A DNA stretch of 64,000 nucleotides from positions 6,822,501 through 6,886,500 of the forward strand of contig OX419761.1 in the NCBI GenBank assembly GCA_948567375.1. The letters are read 5' to 3'. The notes under the pieces were generated by a model, which saw only the letters and a list, made by a program, of their open reading frames with translations, did no database searches and was not told the origin of the DNA. The translations under genes were made by a program, and so were the position numbers. Shown here one piece after another: positions 1 through 9,870 of the stretch. Numbering within the stretch: the stretch's first letter is position 1; every line of letters begins with the position of its first letter. This DNA is from Lunularia cruciata (lineage: Eukaryota > Streptophyta > Marchantiopsida > Lunulariales > Lunulariaceae).

Positions 1-1
1 A

Positions 2-1159
2 CTAACCCACATTCTGCAACACTTGGTCGACGATATTCCTGAAATAGCTCTCTAGGATCTCCACCAACTCCTTTGCAGTAGCATGAAGCATCTGGTAATC
101 ATCATAGTAGGCCTCGATTTCTTGGTTCTCCAGGTAATCGATTCCATCGATAAGCCATTCTTGTAATCGCTGCATTTCGCTTTTATTATCCCTAGCTCTG
201 TTACGACGATGGGATGAAGAAGCCGAGGAAGACCTTGAATTGCTCTCACCCTCCTCAGTGGTGCTTGAATGCCCGGATACCGATAAAGTTGAGAGCGGAG
301 GGAAAAGTACACCTTCATCAGGGTGAATATTCACAATCTTAAAAGTCCGAGAGCTTCTAATCAAGATATCCACCAGAGTGAAGAGGAAGAACTCCACACG
401 TTTCGTGAAGCGCTCTGCAGAAGAGGAAATCTGTACAATCTCTTCATAAGAAGCCCGAATGGTATGATTCTCCAAAAAGTCAATCCACCTCCGTAATGAA
501 ATTTCTATAGCCTGAATAGGGCGCCCTTCTGTGACTATTCTAGATCTAAAGCCGAGGTCATCACAGGACACAGAGTGTTTGAAGGACTGACTAGGTTGCT
601 GACTATGTAATTCAGCCATTTTGATTTGGGCAGCTAGAATCGAAGCTATTTCCGAGTGAAAAAAGGATGGTGATTTTTCCACCGTCGCAAATTGAGCTCC
701 GTCGTCTGTCTCAACGGAGGTCAGTTTTCTGGCCTCTGGATACATATGGAGCTTGCAGAATGCACCTCCAGGGCTATTGTCACCGGAGAAATCAGGAAAT
801 TCGAGATCTACTGAGTCTGGGGAGGGCCAATATTCGGTCAAGCTGAGGCCAGACGCCATTACTCCACACAACTCGAATGTGGAATAGCAGTTGCTCAGAT
901 TATGGCAGCATGATGAACCTTTTTCACACACTCCTGACGAACAATAAGAGCTGCTGCCAGGACTGTGACCGCTTGCGCCTTTACAAGATTCTTCGAACTT
1001 TAACTTCCATCTTCGGTGCTCCTCTCCTCCAGCTTGGAAAATCATTGATCCTTCACCTTCTTGGAACAGGTACGCCTCCATCTCATCCCCGGAGGTTGCT
1101 TCAAGCTCTATCAGACTCAACAGTGACAATACGTCTATCCCCTGCTCAACCAGCTCCAT
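2..1159 (-). CDS. Unknown protein with duplicated helical module, 385 aa
   Basis: This is an uninterrupted reading frame from an ATG at 1157-1159 to a TAG at 2-4, so the coding sequence is complete at the left edge. I do not recognise the family. Residues 1-100 hold an acidic stretch and a Ser/Cys-rich stretch. Residues 221-268 and 331-381 resemble each other: both have a W, then an I-D-F/Y-L-E-N core, an aromatic/acidic pair, an A-x-x-x-E helix and a VD-x-x-L end. This looks like an internal duplication of a helical unit, joined by a Ser/Arg-rich linker (about 300-328). There is no signal peptide or clear membrane segment. A second Met at residue 101 could be an alternative start. Splice-like sites further upstream (around 1422 and 1297) suggest a possible spliced leader, unproven. 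Confidence 0.6.
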   Translation of the reverse strand: MELVEQGIDVLSLLSLIELEATSGDEMEAYLFQEGEGSMIFQAGGEEHRRWKLKFEESCKGASGHSPGSSSYCSSGVCEKGSSCCHNLSNCYSTFELCGVMASGLSLTEYWPSPDSVDLEFPDFSGDNSPGGAFCKLHMYPEARKLTSVETDDGAQFATVEKSPSFFHSEIASILAAQIKMAELHSQQPSQSFKHSVSCDDLGFRSRIVTEGRPIQAIEISLRRWIDFLENHTIRASYEEIVQISSSAERFTKRVEFFLFTLVDILIRSSRTFKIVNIHPDEGVLFPPLSTLSVSGHSSTTEEGESNSRSSSASSSHRRNRARDNKSEMQRLQEWLIDGIDYLENQEIEAYYDDYQMLHATAKELVEILESYFRNIVDQVLQNVG

Positions 1160-2016
1160 CCGTAACCCAACTGTCAGTAATTGGCACGAAAATTTAATTC
1201 CTCAGCTGGATGGATCAAAAGCTGCAGTCCAACATAATCAACAATGAAAACCTCTTGCTTCAAGCACATCGCCATCGAATTGTTACACTTCAGCACCACC
1301 TATCAAAGATCCAAACTATTAAAAAAGTAAACATTTTTCTCTACCAGCTGATATAACGACAAATTCTAACACTCCTCAGCGATTAGGGAAAGAATGAATG
1401 AACAGCTCTAAGAATCGTACCTGTGTTCAAGTACACCATGCAGATGAAACTGAGCATGATCTTCACGTCCAAGTGGTCGATACCGCATATGATGTCGAGC
1501 CCGTAGATGATTGTTTGATAAGGGTGTAACGGTCACGGAGTGTCAAATGCGAAGCACATTGCGGGTGGAATGCGACCGCTGCGTTCGATTGGAGATTTGG
1601 GTTTGCGTGCAGGTCGCGTTTCTGTCCTTCTGACGTGATGCTCGAGCATTCGGAGCTCGGAGTACCGTATGGAACGATCGTCTGGTAATTCTTAGTTCAT
1701 TTGGATTAAGCTAAGCGACTGATTCACTTATATTGGCTGCACTCGTACGTTCTGTATATCCGGACGATAACAGCAAATATATGACGCAAGACACACTGCC
1801 GTTCCCTTACACGTTAATTCACAAGAGCTCCTGTACTGTAATCGTGACCTTTCCCGGCACTCATTACACACGTTTCCGTTTCCGTGGAGATTCCAAATTT
1901 ACGGCCACATTTATATTAGGGGTTTCAAATTTATGCTTTTGGAGTACCCCTATGAATCTATGAACTAACGGGGAAATGTATATAGTTGGAAATATCTATC
2001 TGGGCATTTGAAAATA
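1160..2016. other. Intergenic, upstream of the first gene
   Basis: This is the presumed promoter and 5' leader of the minus-strand gene at 2-1159. I see no convincing second gene. Splice-like sites near 1422 (donor on minus) and 1297 (acceptor on minus) may belong to a 5' leader. The right end borders the target duplication of the Mutator-like element. Confidence 0.4.
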
Positions 2017-2070
2017 AGGGAATTTTTATAAATGGGCAGTGTTAAAATTTTATTCTAAAAAATGGGTGGA
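2017..2070 (+). repeat. Left terminal inverted repeat of the MULE
   Basis: About 50 bp are imperfectly complementary to 4426-4481. A shared AAAATTTTATT block lies internally. A further copy of the TTTTATTTGCAAAAATG block, which matches the right end, lies at 2077-2100. Confidence 0.7.
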
Positions 2071-2098
2071 TTCATGATTTTATTTGCAAAAATGTGCT

Positions 2099-2515
2099 CA
2101 TTTCAGAGTTTTATTTGCATACGTGGGCTAGTTCCCTAATAGCCACCTACTCCGCTTTTCATTAACCCCCATCTCTCTCTAGCTCCCTTTCAGAAATCAG
2201 AATGTCAATAGGTTCATTTCAGAGTTTTATTTGCAAACATGTGCGAGTTCGCTGATACACACCCGCTCCGCTTTTCATTGCGCACTACTGTCTCTATCTC
2301 TCTTATAGAACTCAAAATCTCAATGTCTTTAAATGTATCTGACGCTTTTGTAGAACTCAGAATGTCAATAGGTTCATTTCAGAGTTTTATTTGCAAACAA
2401 GTGCAAGTTCATTGATAGACACCCGCTTTGCTTTTCATTGCGCACTACTATCTCTATCTCTATCTCTCTTATAGAACTCAAAATCTCAATGTCTTTAACT
2501 ATATTTGACGCTATT
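2099..2515 (+). repeat. Subterminal 160-bp tandem repeat in the MULE
   Basis: Two clear units begin at 2201 and 2361 with the same opening, AATGTCAATAGGTTCATTTC. A more diverged partial unit precedes them from about 2099. Subterminal repeats are known in Mutator-like elements as transposase-binding or promoter regions, but no function is shown here. Confidence 0.75.
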
Positions 2516-2699
2516 GGATGAATTGCGCTCCAGGCTTTGCCATATATGCAGCACATAGCAGCTTCCCTTTTACGTGGAGTGCAGCAAACAGGAAAGGCTT
2601 GATGCTTGCTGCCCCTTGGCCAAGGCTACATCAAGGGCAAGATTGGGGTCGGCTTGCGACTTCAGCCTGACACATAAGGACATAAGGATGACCTCGTAC

Positions 2700-4371
2700 A
2701 TTTTTTTAAATTGAACCTTGTGCATTCTACATTCTGCACCATGGCACCTCACACTTCTATCTCAGCTTTGTCAGCTTTGGTAGAGCCTTTGTTGGTGTGC
2801 TACAAATCCTTCACATCGGCTGATGTGCGCACAAAAGTTCATGCTCAGCAAGCACGTGCAGACTGCCACTTACTTTATGGCATGGAGAGCTTTAAATCAA
2901 TGCAAGACAAATAATGTTTTGGAAAATGTTCACTCCTTCATGTTGCTAGAGTGTTTTTTTCTGAATTCACTCAGAAAAACCATGGAGCAATATGGGCATT
3001 TGAGAGAAATGTCGAGAGTGTTGTAGAGTGGTTGTTTCTATGTCCTCAATTGCAAAAATTGGCATTTCATCCCCGCCGGCCAATGGTCATTGTGGATGCA
3101 TGCCACTTACGCTCAAGATATGGCGGTGTGATAATGTCTACATGCGCTCATGATGGCAAAGGCCATATTGTTCCACTTGCATTGCACCTATCGAGAATGG
3201 AGCAAACTGGGTGTTTTTCCTTCAGAAATTGAGAGCTTCAATGTTGGAGGTTGGGCAGCCGATCATCATTCTCATGCATGATCATGAAAATGGCTTGCAC
3301 AATGCATTGTCTTGCCAGAATCACATGAATCAATTTGTACATACCACCTTGGAAAGAACATGAATGCAAGATTTAAGTCAATGTTTAAGCATAGGATATG
3401 GATGGTAGCAAAGGCATTGACAATACGAGAGCACAAAGTAGCAATGCAAGCCATCCACTTGGATCCACTTGCGGCCAACTACTTGATTGGTTGCGACATC
3501 ATAAAGTGGGCAACAACACACTTTCTAGTTGTGCGATATGGCACGGTGATGTCCAATTCAGCCGAGAGCACCAACTCTTGCTTGAAAAGCTATGTAATGG
3601 CTCATATCTAAATTTTTCAGTGGATGGGTATCACAAGTTGCAAAGCTAATGTATCGGAGGCAAAGCTTGTATGCACAAGTCTATACAACCATTCCAGAAT
3701 CCACAATGCAACATTACAATGAATTGAAACGCAAGAGCCAACAATATCAAGTGGTACAATTCTAGCTTCTTGGTTTTAAGGTAATACACACAACCAATAG
3801 AAGCAAAAATGTTGTGGATCTCGAGTCCCAAACCTGCAGTTGCAAAGCTTTTGAAGAATATCAGTTCCCTTGCATGCATGTTGTTGGTATAATTGCCAAA
3901 GTGGTGCTTGCACGTCTTTTATGGCAAGCTCCTACCTAATGATTTCTTTGCAATCCACTTATGATACATGAATGATGCCAATTTTGTGTGATGACCTTCT
4001 CTCTTATGGTGTGTCCAAACTGCCCAACATTACATGAAAGGCTGGCAAGCCAAAATCAAAAAAGGCTACGATCAAGGACGGAAGTCAACACGGATGACCA
4101 ATATACATGTGGCCAATGTGGGATTAAGGGCCACAACAAAGCAACATGCAGCCGACAAAATGCAATGGCAGGTCGCGTTCAATGCTTGCAACAAGAAGCA
4201 CACAACATGCCACAAGCGCATGTGCCATCTCTTGTTGGTGACATTGAAGGCGTTGAAGATATGCCGATTGCAATGGAAGGTAGGCTCAAGCGAGTGCATG
4301 TTGTGGTTTGCAAGAAATGCAGATACAATCACTATGCCAAGACCCCTTGTTGCATGGAGCAACCTGAATAG
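2700..4371 (+). pseudogene. Decayed MULE transposase (MuDR type)
   Basis: The coding fragments lie in shifting frames. At about 2990-3210 is the start of the MULE DDE domain, with a hydrophobic strand, then VDACHL and a SRYGG motif, which carries the first catalytic Asp. More DDE-domain sequence follows at 3240-3610. A SWIM-type zinc finger (CSCKAFEEYQFPCMH, with C-x-C and C-x-H) lies at about 3835-3885. A CCHC knuckle (CGQCGIKGHNKATC) follows at about 4108-4150. The order DDE, SWIM, CCHC is that of plant MuDR transposases. Frameshifts at about 2950, 3230-3320 and 3640-3990 make it non-functional. Confidence 0.8.
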
Positions 4372-4425
4372 TTATAGAAATGTGCACAATGTGATGTGTT
4401 GGGTCATGGATGTTTTTTAATCGGT

Positions 4426-4481
4426 CATCTGCTCATTTTTGCAAATAAAATTTTTAAATGGCACATATATGAAAATTCCCC
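4426..4481 (-). repeat. Right terminal inverted repeat of the MULE
   Basis: Its reverse complement aligns to the left end starting at 2017. The 9-bp duplication follows directly at 4482-4490. Confidence 0.7.
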
Positions 4482-4490
4482 TTGAAAATA

Positions 4491-5382
4491 TGACTCGTAA
4501 CTTTTTGCTGGTTAAGGGTGTGGTTAGGGGTGATCTAGTAAAGTCCAATGATATCAAGTTAAAATCTATCGGACTAAATTTAAATTTTCAAACTCTAATT
4601 TGTTACGTGCCATCCATTTGTAAACCAACTCTACAAATGGAGATCTATAAAATATTATATGGATTTCACACCAGTACATGTATAATTTTTTAAATCTAGA
4701 ATTTGAAGCCTTTATTATATACTCATACTACATAACTATCAATTTGATAAGTACCATTTTAGATTATTCAATCTATTGAAATTGTTTTAGATTTCAAGAT
4801 TTTTCTATATGGTTTCAAATTTTTGAGTGCGGTTTCCAAACTAAACCATTTCAAAGTATTAATGTTAGTACCTTTTGTTTCACCAGGGAATGCTCATTTG
4901 ACTGTTACTACAAATATTTATATGAATAAGAGCATAATTTTGGGCAACCTAAAATAGACTTAATCATTTTTATATAAAAAATAATAAGCATAATCCAATT
5001 TTATATCAATAATCTTGCCATGGAAATCTTGTATTTTGATTTTTCTCAAGAGCTTAAAATAGTAAAAAACCTAATTGCTTGGGCATGTTTATGTATATGT
5101 GTGTTTAACCTTGAGAAGGATTCTTAAAGCAAGTTATAATTTCACCTTTACATTTTCTGATTTTCAATAGTTAATTATGTTGAGAAGAATAGATTTTCTA
5201 TCTATCCATTTGATATAGAAAGCATAGTCAAGTGCAATGAATTAATTGACTCTCCATCAATTAATTCACAAAAAAATTCTCTTGATTTAAATAATGCCTA
5301 TATCATATAAAAAAATAATTGAATGAATTATCTGCAATAATAAACTGAAAACATTGCCTGAAGATCCACTAATTATAAGAAG
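4491..5382. other. AT-rich intergenic, no gene seen
   Basis: The sequence is AT-rich and stop-dense in all frames. I see no structured repeat or RNA gene. Confidence 0.5.
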
Positions 5383-5480
5383 AAGGCGACAATGTGTGAT
5401 AACAAGAAGGATGGGAAGACCCCATCAGGCCGAATGAGGAAAAGACATATAGTTTAAAATGGGGCTAAGCCCCAATAGGT
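5383..5480 (-). repeat. Copy of a dispersed retroelement tail module
   Basis: Read on the minus strand, this has the palindromic GGGGCTTAGCCCC, then a GGCCTGATGGGGTCTTCCCA core, then GTCGCCTTCTT. The same order is found twice in tandem at 33812-34030, downstream of the RT/endonuclease element, and once at 46949-47010. Confidence 0.6.
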
Positions 5481-7350
5481 TTGGTGATTGCAATGAACTA
5501 CCCGCTCCTTTGCATATTTAAATGACCTTTATGAGCTCCATCTAGTAACTTGCAACTTCTTGTACAAAGCTGGTTTGCATCTCCTAAAACTTGGAGTTAG
5601 TATGGCCCTATAGTTTCACAAACAATGCCTTTAATCGTTCACATGTATAGACCTTCCTTTCTAGCACATCAATTTGTGTCATGAGGTCCTTCATCTTTAT
5701 ACATTGGGGATTTTCATTGGCTATTTGTTCTAGTTGGTTCAGGAGTTTAGTCAACATATGCCCTATTGTTTGGAGTAGCCCATCTATTTTTTCTCTAGGT
5801 TTGTTTGTGCACTTTAGAGCTCTACCATCACTTTGTCACAAACTTTTACCTTCAGCTTTTCTTCTTTCTCACGTTATTGCTTCAGACTTCGTAGTGAGCA
5901 CTTTCATATAAAGTTCCATAATCCCCTTAAGATTTTTGTAGTAGGATTCCATGGTAGATATCTTGGCATTTGCCCCTTCCAGCTCTTCTCATAGTGTCAA
6001 CACTTCCTTGTCTCATACTTATATTTGGTTAGCATGTCTTGTTTGTTTTTGGAATACCTCAATGTTGAGATTATTGACTTTTATCTTCATCTTTCATAGG
6101 ACTACCTTATTCTTTTATCATCATGCCTTTTCATCCTTTTGGCAATTCTCTAATATGAAGTCCTTCTTGTGGGATATTGCTTCTTTGGTCTCAGGCTTTC
6201 CTTTAATCTTATTTAGCTTGTTACAAATTATGGCCTTGCTCTTCACTCCAAATTTAGCCAATTGGTAGAGATGTTGTACAAGTGTGACAAGGTCTTTGAT
6301 TGTAGGATCAAGTTCCCTATAAAAGTACATAATTTCTTCTAGGGTCTCCATCATTGGTGCCACCATATTCACAACATAGATTGTTGTCAGCCAAGAAAGT
6401 GAATTGCCTTTATGTTTCAGGTGGCATAAGGTCTTCAGTAGTGCTCTCCTTCTTTGTGTGTATGTTTTTTGTTTGCTTTGGGTTTGTAGGTTGATTTGGT
6501 CAATCCACTTTCTCCTCTTCATGAGTTGTGGCGTATCATTGAATGTGGTTTTATTTCCCTTCTTGTCTTAGAGGTGCCCTCTTGTGAACTCATCCTCTAT
6601 CATTCTAAGTACCTCTTCTTTTAAGTAATTCCTTATCCAAATTGGGTTCTTCATTAACATGATTGGGTTCCTTTGTAGATATTTCAACATTTGGCTTGAT
6701 CCTTGATGACCCAACTTTGTTATCAAGGATACCTAAGACAAATTCCATGATTGTGGCTACTTTCTTTGGTGTCCTTTCCAAGTGGAAGATAGGGAAGTCC
6801 TTGTCCTCTTCTACCATTATTTTCCCCTTGGTCAAAGATCTAACCTTGTCCTCGTTTTTGTTTGTTGTTTGGAATGACATTACTTTGTTTTCTCTGTCTC
6901 CTATGTTCACCTCATCACCTATCTTGGGCAACAAAATCCTAGTGAAGGAATTATCATTTCCCAACCCTTCATTATGTTTCAAAGCAGCACATCCTCAATC
7001 AAATGCAGTTTGTGATGCACATTGACCGGGTTTGTTCATTGTGCAATCATTTTCTTCATTTACGGGTGCACCTATCCTTTCACTTTCACCATACAACTTG
7101 TTGATCATGCCAACATTTTTCTTTTGTTTCTTGGAGGCTAGGATCTTGGGTCATTGAGGAATAATTGTATTGTAGGACTCTTTGACAAATAAGAACTCCT
7201 TCATACAAGCATACTCTTCATGTGCTTCAAGGTATTTCATTATTTAGTATAGGGATGCCTATTGAAATACTTTGGATGATGGAAGTGGCCGTAGTATTTC
7301 ACCTTCTCTTCTCCTGTAAGAAGATCCACTCTTATATAAAAATGTAGAAT
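5481..7350 (-). pseudogene. Decayed coding region of unknown family, coiled coil
   Basis: The minus strand has long coherent stretches separated by stops and shifts. One, at 6605-6982, is charged and has no membrane segment. Another, at 6121-6522, begins with a K/R-rich block and continues to a helical stretch. A further stretch at about 5700-6120 has heptad-like coiled coil. The segment at 7000-7250 also reads coherently with stops. I do not recognise the domain. It may be an accessory protein of a transposon. The right end is cut by insertion of element 1, and the sequence may resume at 24472. Confidence 0.4.
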
Positions 7351-7425
7351 AAAGGGGACTATGATTTGTTCATAATAGACATTTTTACCCAACTTACAAG
7401 TTCTTTTCATGTTGAAGTTGGAAGA

Positions 7426-7801
7426 TATAAAAGGCCAAGACCAAGGAGAGAAATAGGAGAATGGATTATCACAGAGTGTAGAAACTCCAAATGTCTAGCA
7501 TGAGCTTCAGCTTTGGTATTTATAGGGAGCATACAAGGCTCTTGAGAAGCTTCTCAAGAAGCTTCTTTGAGTCACTTTCTTGGAGTGCAAGCCAAGTTAA
7601 CCGAGAAGCTTCTCAAGAAACTTCCTTCTAGAAGTTGTTTACTTGGCGTGCAAGCTAAGCTAGTTGGAAGCTTCTAGAAGCTACCTACTTGGAGTGCAAG
7701 CTAAGCTTCCTAGATACTTCTAGAATATTCTAGGCTAATTTGGCATATTTTCTTTTTCATTAGCCCTATTTAACATCATCACTAAACTCCATATTGATAC
7801 A
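7426..7801 (-). repeat. 3' LTR of element 1
   Basis: It matches the other family LTRs in its GAAGCTTC-rich arrays and its TATTTATAGG (TATA box on minus), and ends at ATTGATACA. A TATTCCCCC purine tract (on minus) adjoins the internal region. The start has mutated from TG to TA. Confidence 0.8.
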
Positions 7802-8366
7802 TATTCCCCCATTGCTAGTTGATGACATCCTCGTTGCCATTGAAGCTTCAAACTCTTGAATGGCCATTTGTTCATTCTAGAGATGAGAAAGGGGATTCCA
7901 TGTGGCATCATGATGAGGATATCCTTTCCAAAGGACCTTGTACTCCGTATGTTGTTGGCGGCCTTGTTGAATGTGACAACACGCAAGGATACGATCAACT
8001 TCATACTCCTCATGATCATTGATAGGGACGGGAGGAAGAGGAGGAGGAGGAGGTTGGACACAATAGGAAAAAGAAGATGGGTTAGGAACAAAGGGCTTTA
8101 ACTTGGAGATGTGAAAGATAGGGTGGATGCATATATAACAAGGCAAGGCAAGTTGATAAGCAACATGAGAGATGATTTAGGTGACATCAAAAGGTCCTAT
8201 CCTATTGAGGATGAGTTTATGAACTTGGGTATCAAGTGGGAGAGGAAAGTTACTAGAGGATAGCATGACCTTAGCACCAACTTGAAAGGTGAGATCACAA
8301 CAATGGTGGTCTGCATATTGTTTTAGCCAATTTTGAGCAACAAGGAGATGAGATTTGGCTTGTTGA
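7802..8366 (-). pseudogene. Element 1 integrase C-terminus and chromodomain
   Basis: The minus strand encodes the HISKLKPFVPN region and a chromodomain (EEYEVDRIL, then a YKVLWKGYP motif) with a frameshift. A chromodomain after the integrase defines the chromovirus clade. It is cut at 8366 by the solo LTR and continues at 9148. Confidence 0.8.
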
Positions 8367-9147
8367 TGTAATACCAAGAGTTAACCATATAATCCAGATG
8401 TGAAATTTGGTTTGGTAATATTTGGAATGATGTTATACATGATGGTCAAAATAGATCAGATAGAAGTATCACCAAAATAGTACTTCTACTAATAGAGCAA
8501 AAATCAAAATAGACTTGAAAATGTTAGAACCAATAGCTAAGCATATGATTTAAAGGTGAAAATTGGTTTGTAGCATCAGGAAGGATGTCACACATGATGG
8601 ACTAAACAGATCAGAAAAAGGTATCACCAAAGGGGGACTTCTACTAATAGAGTAAGAACAAAAATATACTTGAAATCTTTAAAGGCAATTTCGGAGGCCT
8701 AAACGGATGAATTAGGCCTAAAAAATGTGCATATTCTACCCTCCCCCCCAAAATACCATGGACAAATTGGCCTTTCCCTCCTCCTAGTTTGTCTCATCAA
8801 GAGCTTTCCAACAGTATCTCACCCACGTGATTTTGAGATTCCTACAAGAAGATTCTCTAAAAGATTCCTTTAGTCAAAGCTTGTTTGACCAACCAAATAG
8901 GACCAAGACTAACATGTCACCCATCCAAGTAAGTAATACAAGGGTGGAGCTTTCTGACATGTCACCTATCTATATGTCTAATCCTATGGTGGAGCTTCCT
9001 TGGAGGAAATCCTCTTTGTCTATATTATAAAGAGAAGGTGAAGGCCCCAAAGCTTCCTTAAGCTTTGGGGCATTGGAGTTTGAATGTGAAAGTGTGTGTT
9101 TCTCATGGTGTATTTCTCTTTGGGTCTCCTATTTTTGGAGAATTACA
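8367..9147 (+). mobile_element. Solo LTR, family B, inside element 1 integrase
   Basis: The 781-bp block starts TGTAATACC and ends GAATTACA, and interrupts integrase sequence that resumes directly on the other side. The flanks GTTGA and GTCGG are compatible with a decayed 5-bp duplication. Inside is a diverged tandem duplication of about 160 bp (from 8370 and 8535). A TATATTATAAAG promoter-like box near 9019 sets the plus orientation. A second copy of the family lies at 57975-58697. No internal region is present, so it probably arose by LTR-LTR recombination. Confidence 0.75.
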
Positions 9148-9453
9148 GTCGGAGGGATTGAGATATGGTTGTCAAGAAGGTGGAAGTATGAGGGACATGA
9201 GATGGAGGAAAAGCAAGAAGGGAATCAAGAACAAGTGGATCTTGGCCAAAATTAAGGAAGAAAGGAGAGAATCCGGCTTGCTTGTTTGGAATTATTGCAT
9301 GCAAACTCCATAGTTGCAAGACATTCATCCCAATTGGTATGGTGGATGTTGATTAAGGCACAAAGCATATCCTCCAAGGGGCAATTTGCACATTCAATTT
9401 GTCCATCAATTTGAGGATGATAGGCAATATACAAAGTAAGTTTAATGTTGAGT
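9148..9453 (-). pseudogene. Element 1 integrase, middle fragment
   Basis: The minus strand reads through the end of the integrase core, including the YHPQxDG motif and the helix carrying the catalytic Glu, then the NNSKQAS region. It ends at the ATTTA target site of element 2 (9454-9458). Confidence 0.75.
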
Positions 9454-9458
9454 ATTTA

Positions 9459-9870
9459 TGTAAAAGACCAAATCCAAGGAGAGAAATAGGAGAATGGAAA
9501 ATCACATTGGGACACTTGAATGAGTGAAAATTCCGAATGCCTAGCATGAGCTTTGGCTTTGGTATTTATAGGTAGCATACAAGGCCCTTGAGAAGCTTCT
9601 CAAGAAGCTTCCTCAAGCCACTTTCTTAGAGTGCAAGTCAAGTTAACTAAGAAGCTTCTCAAGAAGCTTCCTTCTAGAAGTCGCCTACTTGGCGTGCAAG
9701 CTAAGCTAGTTGGAAGCTTCTAGAAGCTACTTACTTGAGGTGCAAGCTAAGCTAGCTGGGAAGCTTCCCAAGAAGCTTCCTAGATACTTCCGGAATATTC
9801 TAGGCTACTTTGTCTTATGTGCTACTTTGCAAACCCGACTAACTTCATCGTTAAACTCCGTATTGTTACA
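9459..9870 (-). repeat. 3' LTR of element 2
   Basis: It runs from TGTAAAAGACC to TTGTTACA and carries GAAGCTTC arrays and the conserved TATTTATAGG (TATA box on minus). The pol frame runs 66 nt into it, to a stop at 9805. Confidence 0.85.

Larger units (their letters stand above)
2017..4481 (+). mobile_element. Mutator-like element (MULE), 2.47 kb
   Basis: The element is bounded by imperfect terminal inverted repeats. The left end starts AGGGAATTTTTATAAATG, and the reverse complement of the right end starts GGGGAATTTTCATATATG. It is flanked by a perfect 9-bp duplication, TTGAAAATA, at 2008-2016 and 4482-4490. A 9-bp duplication is the hallmark of Mutator transposition. It encloses a decayed MULE transposase on the plus strand and a left-end tandem repeat. 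Ends and duplication are preserved although the gene is broken, so the copy could in principle have been moved by another element's transposase. Confidence 0.85.

Noticed and set aside
7540-7740. Regular GAAGCTTC repeats as a CRISPR-like array
   Set aside because: Units are short and overlapping, have no unique spacers, lie in LTRs and are in a plant nuclear genome.
7819-8101. Plus-strand open frames opposite the chromodomain (also at 9888-10323, 18240-18795 and 27281-28066)
   Set aside because: They repeat in every copy only because they are antisense to conserved integrase/chromodomain sequence; they have no motifs of their own.
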